Source: Acidimicrobiales bacterium
GTDB lineage: Bacteria; Actinomycetota; Acidimicrobiia; Acidimicrobiales; Aldehydirespiratoraceae
DNA: 64,000 nucleotides
Reading direction: 5' to 3'
Assembly (NCBI GenBank): GCA_041394245.1
Contig: JAWKIR010000002.1
Span: 2,790,001-2,854,000, forward strand
Position numbers and translations under genes: made by a program. The notes under the pieces were generated by a model. That model was given only the letters and a program-made list of their open reading frames with translations, had not been told where the DNA came from and ran no database searches. Positions 58,588 to 64,000 of the stretch are shown piece by piece (position 1 is the first letter of the stretch; the number at the start of each line of letters is the position of its first letter).

Positions 58588-60234
58588 CTACAAGCCGATG
58601 TCGTTGTCGGCGGCGTACTGGAGGATCAGCTCGGCATCGAGGGGCCGCAGGAACCCGTCGGCCACCGACTGGTCGATCGACGCGGTCATCGCGTCGAGGT
58701 ACGCGGCCTTGGTCGGGTAGAGCTCGGCCAGCGTGGCGTCGTCGAACAGCGTCGTCGATCCGAACAACCCGCAGAACGAACTGCCGCCGACGGGCTCACC
58801 GGTGAGCCGGGCAACGGGGACGTCGACCCACGCGGTGCGCACGCCGCCGAGGATGTTGCCGTAGTCGTCGGTCACCGGGGCGTGGGTGGCCTGCCGGCCC
58901 TCCGCGTCGGGGTCGACCTCGACCTCGACCACCTCGGCCCGGGGTGCCGACGTGGGCGGCTCGCCACCCGCGGCCCAGCGGGCCAGCGCGTGGACCGCGG
59001 CGTTCATCACGTAGTGCTGGGGACCGGAGTTGATCGGGCCCCCGCAGTCCATGATCCCCGGAATCGGCGACGCGACCTCGACGACCGCGGCGATGGCAGG
59101 ATCATTGCCGAGGTCCTGGGGCCCGACGTCGAGCGAGATCGAGTAGACGTCGCCGTGGGCGGTGCCGGCGACCTCCCACAGCACGAAGTTGTCGCTGTCG
59201 GGTTGGCGGTCGGGCACCCAGCCGAGCAGCAAGAGGTCGGAGTCGGTCTGGAAGGTCAACACCGGCACCCGGACGTCGTCGCGGATCAGGACCTGTTCGG
59301 GGGTGGGGGACTCGGCCTGTGGCCCCTGCGACAGGTCGGCCGAACCGCCACCGCGGCTGTGGATCAGGAACCCGTCGAAGAGTTGGGCGACGGGGTCGAT
59401 CGCGTTGACATAGGTGGTGAGACGGAACGCCGACTGCGACTCGCCGACGGCGATGACGTGTTGGAGCGGGAGACCGCCGAGCGGGTCGATGCTGTCCCCG
59501 GGGTTGCGGACCGCCTGGGCGGCCTGGCTGAAGATGTCGTAGGAGAACGAGTCGCCGGGGTGCTGCAGTGGTGCGTAGCGCTCGGGCTCGGCGCCCTTCA
59601 GGTGGATGGGGAAGCCGACGTCGACGCCGCCTCCGCCACCCTCGATGCCGCGCTCCTGGGCCGACACGCCCACGTAGGCATAGCCCTCGCGCAGCTGCTC
59701 GACGTGCGACATCGTGAAGTTCGGTGCCGCATCGAGTCCGCCGCTCACGTTGAACCACTCCATCATCACGGTGCCGTTGAAGTCGGCGGGGTCGCTCGGC
59801 CGGACGACGACGATGCGGGTCGTGTAGTCGGCCTCGTCGGCGGCTTCGACCACCCACCGGCCGTCGGGCGTCAGTTCGCCGACGGGAGCGAACGAGCGGG
59901 CCGTTCCGGTCAGGAAATACTCCGACTGCTCGTAGCCGACGAGCGAGAGGTCGAACCCGACGCCCTGGTAGAAGGTCGAGCCGGCGTCGGGGGGAAGGCG
60001 CACCTCGGGGTTCGGGGTCGGGACGGGATCGCCGATCAGGTCGTCGGCGGGACTCGGCGGCTCGGCGACGGCATCGGTCGTCGTGGTCGTGGCGGCCGGC
60101 CCGAACGTGGTCGTCGATCCGTCCGACGGGTCGGTGGTGTCGCCGGCATCGCCGGTGTCGTCGCTGCAGGCGGCGGCGAGCAGTGCCAGCAGGGACAGGA
60201 TCGCGAGTGCTGACGTGACGGAGCGGCGGTGCAT
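58588..60234 (-). CDS. Lipoprotein, alpha/beta-hydrolase domain-containing
   Basis: 548 aa. Lipobox AAAC with C23, Thr/Ser/Pro linker to residue 60, then an alpha/beta hydrolase domain (Abhydrolase_10 type) with AVGESQSAFRLTTY as nucleophile elbow, VMMEWFNVSGG, YVGVSAQERGIEGG and GTAHGDVYS carrying the probable His. Such proteins are surface esterases of unknown substrate in actinobacteria. Upstream of engB by 9 bp. Confidence 0.85.
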   Translation of the reverse strand: MHRRSVTSALAILSLLALLAAACSDDTGDAGDTTDPSDGSTTTFGPAATTTTTDAVAEPPSPADDLIGDPVPTPNPEVRLPPDAGSTFYQGVGFDLSLVGYEQSEYFLTGTARSFAPVGELTPDGRWVVEAADEADYTTRIVVVRPSDPADFNGTVMMEWFNVSGGLDAAPNFTMSHVEQLREGYAYVGVSAQERGIEGGGGGVDVGFPIHLKGAEPERYAPLQHPGDSFSYDIFSQAAQAVRNPGDSIDPLGGLPLQHVIAVGESQSAFRLTTYVNAIDPVAQLFDGFLIHSRGGGSADLSQGPQAESPTPEQVLIRDDVRVPVLTFQTDSDLLLLGWVPDRQPDSDNFVLWEVAGTAHGDVYSISLDVGPQDLGNDPAIAAVVEVASPIPGIMDCGGPINSGPQHYVMNAAVHALARWAAGGEPPTSAPRAEVVEVEVDPDAEGRQATHAPVTDDYGNILGGVRTAWVDVPVARLTGEPVGGSSFCGLFGSTTLFDDATLAELYPTKAAYLDAMTASIDQSVADGFLRPLDAELILQYAADNDIGL

Positions 60235-60248
60235 CGCGAAAGGATCGC

Positions 60249-61187
60249 TCAGCGCAGGCCGGAGAGCCAGTCGACGACGGCGTCCGCCAGCGGCGCGCCG
60301 ATGTCGTCCTGGATGAAGTGGCTCGCCGCATCGAACGCCTGGTGGGGTTGACCCGCCGTGCCCGGGATGAGCTCGAGCAGGTCGTCGCGGAGGGGGCCGA
60401 GCACGAAGTCGCTCATGCCCCACAACGACAGCACCGGCGAGTCCCACGCCGCCAGCACCTCTCGGGCTGCCGTGTTCTCGGCGACGCCCCCGTGCTCGGG
60501 GGTGATGGCCACGAGGCAGGGGAACTCACGAGCGCCGGCCATGTACGACTCGTCGGGGAATGGCGCCCGGTAGGCGTCCTTCTCTGCATCGGTGAGGTCT
60601 CGGGTGGCGATCGCCTGGTCGACGAGGGCGCCGGCGTCGAACGGGTCGACGGTCTGGGAGAGTTCCAGCCAGAAGTCGAAACCCGGCCCGAGGTTCTCGC
60701 CGTGCGGGAGCGCGGTGTTGGCCACGACGAGATGGCTGAACCGAGAGGGCCGTTCGGCTGCCACCCGAAGGCCGATCAGGCCGCCCCAGTCCTGGAGGAA
60801 GGCCGCGAACGAACCGATCCCCTCCGTGTCGATGATCTGGTCGAGAAACGCGTGCATCCAGCCGACATGACCGTTGTAGGAGTACGCCGCGCGATCGGTC
60901 GGCTTGTCGCTGCGCCCGAACCCGATGAGGTCGGGGGCGATGATCCGGTGGCCGGCGTCGACCAATGTCGGGATCATCCGTCGGTAGAGGTAGCTCCATG
61001 TCGGCTCGCCGTGGAGCAGGAGGATCGTCTCGCGGTCGCCAGCGGTGGGGCCCTCGTCGAGGTATGCCATGCGAAGGCCGTCGACGGTGACGTACTTCGG
61101 TTCCCACGGGAAATCGGGCAGGTCGACGAAGCGCTCGTCGGGAGTGCGGAGGAACTCGATGCCGGTTTCGGTCGTGTGGGTCGTCAT
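60249..61187 (-). CDS. Haloalkane dehalogenase, subfamily I (DhlA-like)
   Basis: 312 aa. Alpha/beta hydrolase that hydrolyses carbon-halogen bonds. LLLHGEPTWSYLYRRMIP (oxyanion), nucleophile D133 with halide-binding W134 in FLQDWGGLIG, second halide Trp W173 near FDFWLEL, catalytic acid D260 in WGMSDFVLG and H290 in ASHFIQDD. The same residues in DhlA are D124, W125, W175, D260 and H289, so all five catalytic and halide contacts are kept. Substrate range is not predictable. Divergent from the decarboxylase gene (36 bp) and 2 kb from the halohydrin-dehalogenase-like gene. Confidence 0.9.
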   Translation of the reverse strand: MTTHTTETGIEFLRTPDERFVDLPDFPWEPKYVTVDGLRMAYLDEGPTAGDRETILLLHGEPTWSYLYRRMIPTLVDAGHRIIAPDLIGFGRSDKPTDRAAYSYNGHVGWMHAFLDQIIDTEGIGSFAAFLQDWGGLIGLRVAAERPSRFSHLVVANTALPHGENLGPGFDFWLELSQTVDPFDAGALVDQAIATRDLTDAEKDAYRAPFPDESYMAGAREFPCLVAITPEHGGVAENTAAREVLAAWDSPVLSLWGMSDFVLGPLRDDLLELIPGTAGQPHQAFDAASHFIQDDIGAPLADAVVDWLSGLR

Positions 61188-61223
61188 CGGATCGACGCTA
61201 TGGCCACGCGGTACGGTCACGCC

Positions 61224-62483
61224 ATGCCCGAATCCGAACTGAGCCAGCAGGGCCGATCGGTCGACGATGTCATCGCCGACCTCGAGGCGAAGCGCACCCA
61301 CGACGTCAAGTGGGCCGACGGCCGCGCCTTCGGCATGGTCTACGACGGCGGCCCATCGGTCCACGAGGTGGCCGAGCGGGCCGCCATGATCTACCTCCAC
61401 GAGAACGCGCTCAACACGAAGGCGTTCCCGTCACTCGGTGAGATCCAGTCCGAGGTCGTCTCCTGGACGGCCGGACTGCTCCACGGCGACGGCGCCGCAG
61501 GCTTCCTCACCAGCGGCGGCACCGAGTCGATCCTGTGCGCGGTCAAGGCCGCGCGGGAGCGGGCGAAGGCCGAACGCGGCATCGTTGCTCCCGAGATGAT
61601 CGTCGCAGAGAGCGCCCACGCCGCGTTCCACAAGGGCGCCCACCTGTTCGGGTTGACGCTCCACAAGACACCGGTGCTCGACGACTGGACCGCCGACGTC
61701 GACGCGATGGCCGCCATGGTGAACGACAACACCGTCCTCATCGTCGGATCCGCTCCCCAGTATCCGCAGGGCGTGATCGACCCGATTCCGGAGATCGCCG
61801 CCCTGGCCGCGTCGGCCGGTGCCAACTGCCACGTCGACGCGTGCATGGGCGGGTTCGTGCTCCCGTTCGTCGAGCGTCTCGGGCGCGAAGTCGGCCCGTG
61901 GGATTTCAGGGTCGAGGGTGTCACCTCGATCTCGGCCGACATCCACAAGCTCGGCTACGCGCCCAAGGGCGTGTCGGTGATCCTGCATCGCAACAAGGAG
62001 CTGCGCCGCTACCAGACCTTCGTGTTCGACGACTGGCTCGGCGGGTTCTACGCGTCGCCCAATCTGCAGGGCACCCGCAGCGGTCTGCCCATGGCGGCCG
62101 CCTGGGCGGTGATGCAGCACCTCGGGATCGACGGCTATGTCGAGCTGACCCGCCAGACGCTCGAGAACGCCGACGAGATGCGGGCGGGGGTGGCCGCGAT
62201 CGACGGCATCAGAGTGCTCGGCGACGGGCAGTTCCATCTCGTGGCGATCGCGTCCGACCCCGAGGCCGATGATCCCGTCGACGTGTTCGCGCTGGGCGAC
62301 GCGCTCGAGCGCCGCGGCTGGTTCCACGACCGGCAGGGTCCGCCCGACTCCCTGCACTCGACCGTGTCGAACTCGAACACCGGGGTCATCGGCGACTATC
62401 TCGAGGCGCTTCGGGCCGGTGTCGACGAGGTGCGGGGCACCACCACCGACGACCGCTCGACCAACTACGCGACCCTGGAGTAG
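61224..62483 (+). CDS. PLP-dependent group II decarboxylase/sphingosine-1-phosphate lyase-like protein
   Basis: 419 aa from ATG 61224 (ATG 61200 in frame is an alternative). Fold-type I PLP enzyme: FLTSGGTESILCAVKAARER, ESAHAAFHKGAHLFG (His stacking on PLP), CHVDACMGGFVLPF (Asp contacting the pyridine N) and SISADIHKLGYAPKGVSV with the Schiff-base Lys. Resembles sphingosine-1-phosphate lyases and glutamate/tyrosine decarboxylases; substrate not identifiable. Confidence 0.9.
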   Translation: MPESELSQQGRSVDDVIADLEAKRTHDVKWADGRAFGMVYDGGPSVHEVAERAAMIYLHENALNTKAFPSLGEIQSEVVSWTAGLLHGDGAAGFLTSGGTESILCAVKAARERAKAERGIVAPEMIVAESAHAAFHKGAHLFGLTLHKTPVLDDWTADVDAMAAMVNDNTVLIVGSAPQYPQGVIDPIPEIAALAASAGANCHVDACMGGFVLPFVERLGREVGPWDFRVEGVTSISADIHKLGYAPKGVSVILHRNKELRRYQTFVFDDWLGGFYASPNLQGTRSGLPMAAAWAVMQHLGIDGYVELTRQTLENADEMRAGVAAIDGIRVLGDGQFHLVAIASDPEADDPVDVFALGDALERRGWFHDRQGPPDSLHSTVSNSNTGVIGDYLEALRAGVDEVRGTTTDDRSTNYATLE

Positions 62484-62487
62484 GCGC

Positions 62488-62955
62488 TCACTGCGCTGCC
62501 ATCTGCTCCATTGCCGCGGTCATCTCGTCGTCGGAGACGTCGCGGACGTGGGTGTGAAACGACCAGAGGTGCCCGAACGGGTCGGCCACGAGGGCTGCTC
62601 GATCGCCGTAGAACTGGTCCGCCGGTTGTCTGAGAATGGTGCCGCCCGCCTCTGCGGCTCGCGCGACGACGGCGTCGACATCGCTCACGTACTGGTGCAG
62701 GAGGACACAGGTGCCGCCGAGCTTCGCCGGGTTGGCTGCCTCGTGCTCCATGTCGTCGGGAGCATCGCTGAGGTAGACGGTCGCCCCGTGGACCACGATC
62801 GCCGCGTGGCCGATGCTGCCGTCGGGCATCTCGAGGCGGCCCTCCTCCGTGGCCCCGTAGGCGCGCACGTAGAAGTCGATCGCGTCGGCGGCGCCGTCGA
62901 TCATCAGATACGGGACGATGCGGTCGCTGAGACCCTCGGGTACGGCGTGGACCAT
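62488..62955 (-). CDS. VOC-family protein, PhnB/glyoxalase-like
   Basis: 155 aa. VPYLMIDGAADAIDFYVRAY at the start and QFYGDRAALVADPFGHLWSF at the end give the two glyoxalase-fold repeats with the usual PhnB-like pattern (D-PFGH-W). Probably a metal-dependent or ligand-binding protein of unknown role. Ends 4 bp from the convergent decarboxylase gene. Confidence 0.88.
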   Translation of the reverse strand: MVHAVPEGLSDRIVPYLMIDGAADAIDFYVRAYGATEEGRLEMPDGSIGHAAIVVHGATVYLSDAPDDMEHEAANPAKLGGTCVLLHQYVSDVDAVVARAAEAGGTILRQPADQFYGDRAALVADPFGHLWSFHTHVRDVSDDEMTAAMEQMAAQ

Positions 62956-63018
62956 GGTGTGCTCCTGTCTCGGTGAACCACCATGCCAGCACCGTCACGG
63001 ACACACCGCAACCGGTGT

Positions 63019-63771
63019 TCAGACCGACCAGCCGCCGTCGAACTGGATGGTCTGACCGGTGGCGAACCCCATCCGGCCGTCGAGGAAGACCTTGCAGAAC
63101 TCGGCGAACTCGTCCATCTCGCCCATACGCCCCATCGGGACTTGCGCCTCGAGCTTGGCCCGCTTCTCGGGCGTCTCGCCGCCGAGTGCGGCCCAGTAGC
63201 CGGGGAAGTTCATGTAGTTGGTGCCGACGGCATTGACCTGCACGCCGTGGGGCGCGGCCTCGGCGGCGACGTTGCGGACCAGATGGTCGGCGCCGGCCCG
63301 CAGGGCCGAATAGAGCGGGGCCCGCGGCGTCGTGCGAGCCGACGTGGCGCTCGTGATCACGAGCACCTGACCGCCGCCCTGCTCGACCATGACGGGCACG
63401 ACGGCATGGAGGAACTCGAACGGCGCGTTGATGACGCCCTTGGTCAGCCGGTCGAGATCCTCGGTCGACGCCGACTTCAGGAACCAGCCGCCGATGATCG
63501 CGCCGCTGAAGAGCGTGGCGGCGTCGATGCGGCCGAACTCGCCGAGCGCCCGTTCGACGAGCGTGGCCGCGAACCGGGGGTCGTGCTCGGGGCCGAGCTC
63601 CTCGGCGGTGCACACGGCAACCCGGGCGCCGGCGGCCTCGCAGCGTTCGACGAGACCGTCGGCGGGTGCGCCGAGAACGAGATCGTGGCCGTCGCTCGCA
63701 AGACGGACGGCCAGCTCCGGGCCGACGTAGTAGCCGGCAGCGGCGATGAGTGCGACGCGACGACCGGTCAT
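63019..63771 (-). CDS. Halohydrin dehalogenase-like SDR protein
   Basis: 250 aa. SDR fold, but the catalytic set is Ser-x12-Tyr-x3-Arg: S141, Y154 and R158 in ITSATSARTTPR...YSALRAGAD, the halohydrin dehalogenase signature, not the Tyr-x3-Lys of dehydrogenases. The cofactor loop is AAAGYYVG (HHDH motif T-x4-F/Y-x-G with Ala in place of Thr) and the halide-site stretch GTNYMNFPGYW matches the NY of HheC GPNYL. HHDHs convert beta-haloalcohols to epoxides and halide, reversibly. ATGA overlap with a DUF2855-like gene upstream. Best relatives are expected among HheG-like enzymes of Ilumatobacter; activity is inferred. Confidence 0.8.
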   Translation of the reverse strand: MTGRRVALIAAAGYYVGPELAVRLASDGHDLVLGAPADGLVERCEAAGARVAVCTAEELGPEHDPRFAATLVERALGEFGRIDAATLFSGAIIGGWFLKSASTEDLDRLTKGVINAPFEFLHAVVPVMVEQGGGQVLVITSATSARTTPRAPLYSALRAGADHLVRNVAAEAAPHGVQVNAVGTNYMNFPGYWAALGGETPEKRAKLEAQVPMGRMGEMDEFAEFCKVFLDGRMGFATGQTIQFDGGWSV

Positions 63772-64000
63772 GGGGCGATCCGGACGACGTGGCCGATCGT
63801 CGGGTCGACCCGGCCGGGCACCATCTCCGCCCAGAGTGCGGCCAGCGCGTCGGTGCCCTCGTGGCGAACGACCGTCATCCAGTCGTCGGACCACGCCGAG
63901 TAGCGCGTCCAGGCCTCGCGCACCCGGCGGTTCATCTCCTCACGGCCCCACTCGGCGTTGCGCTTCTCGATCTGGGAAGGGGCGAAGAACAGCTCCGGCT
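63768..64000 (-). CDS. DUF2855-like protein, C-terminal part only
   Basis: 76 C-terminal residues, cut by the right window edge. PELFFAPSQIEKRNAEWGRE, AWTRYSAWSDDWM and GRVDPTIGHVVRIAP resemble the end of DUF2855 proteins (unknown oxidoreductase-like family). Stop and next start overlap as ATGA, so this gene is the upstream partner of the halohydrin dehalogenase-like protein. Confidence 0.6.
   Translation of the reverse strand, partial: PELFFAPSQIEKRNAEWGREEMNRRVREAWTRYSAWSDDWMTVVRHEGTDALAALWAEMVPGRVDPTIGHVVRIAP

Overview
The window is GC-rich, densely coded chromosomal DNA with short intergenic gaps and many ATGA/GTGA stop-start overlaps. Gene content points to a free-living aerobic actinobacterium: a bacterial proteasome activator (Bpa/PafE), two luciferase-like (F420/FMN) oxidoreductases, cytochrome P450, malate synthase G, TypA, EngB, DUF2510-like/RDD membrane proteins and an S-layer-homology protein. 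A halohydrin-dehalogenase-like SDR of the kind described from Ilumatobacter suggests the class Acidimicrobiia. No rRNA, tRNA, CRISPR array, prophage or transposase was seen.

Region 1 (1-13228) is one long plus-strand operon for degradation of an N-heterocycle, most probably a purine. In order it encodes an M20 carbamoylase (cut by the window edge), a short YgfK-type oxidoreductase with two [4Fe-4S] motifs, a D-carbamoylase-like nitrilase-fold amidase, a fused [2Fe-2S]-molybdopterin hydroxylase of the selenium-dependent xanthine dehydrogenase/XdhD type, a compact SsnA-like amidohydrolase, two different fold-type II PLP enzymes, a fused FAD-[2Fe-2S] hydroxylase subunit and a second molybdopterin hydroxylase subunit. 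YgfK, SsnA and XdhD homologues are the core of the anaerobic uric acid/purine clusters of enterobacteria and clostridia. Here they appear in an actinobacterial operon where two hydrolytic carbamoylases seem to take the place of YgeW/YgeY/HyuA. This is the most notable system in the window.

Region 2 (13296-29620) holds an AbiEi/DUF559 protein between short repeats, an acyl-CoA synthetase, gnd-zwf (oxidative pentose phosphate), a lipoprotein ABC substrate-binding protein divergent from a TetR regulator, a carotenoid oxygenase behind a perfect 19-bp palindrome, an LLM oxidoreductase with a PGPGW membrane protein, arylamine N-acetyltransferase, an Ada-AlkA/Ogt alkylation-repair operon, a class II aldolase, a VOC protein and malate synthase G.

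Region 3 (29621-47988) contains a sulfatase, an SDR/GNAT pair, an F420-type LLM enzyme, an MFS exporter, an ECF sigma factor-membrane protein-ABC ATPase operon, a sterol-desaturase family hydroxylase, a CAP+SLH surface protein, a TauD dioxygenase coupled to a yeast-type cytosine deaminase, GDPD, exonuclease III, a methyltransferase, a dienelactone hydrolase and Bpa. Two long perfect inverted repeats sharing a GTGTCTGAC core (29637-29739 and 37616-37679) look like REP/BIME-type elements.

Region 4 (48037-64000) contains a tandem of secreted alpha/beta-hydrolase lipoproteins (one apparently catalytically dead), TypA, two RDD proteins, P450, FKBP, a small SHOCT-like protein, an aldo-keto reductase, EngB and a secreted hydrolase lipoprotein. 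It ends with a haloalkane dehalogenase (DhlA-like), a group II PLP decarboxylase, a VOC protein and a halohydrin-dehalogenase-like SDR translationally coupled to a DUF2855-like protein. The two dehalogenase-type enzymes lie within 3.6 kb and suggest organohalogen metabolism.
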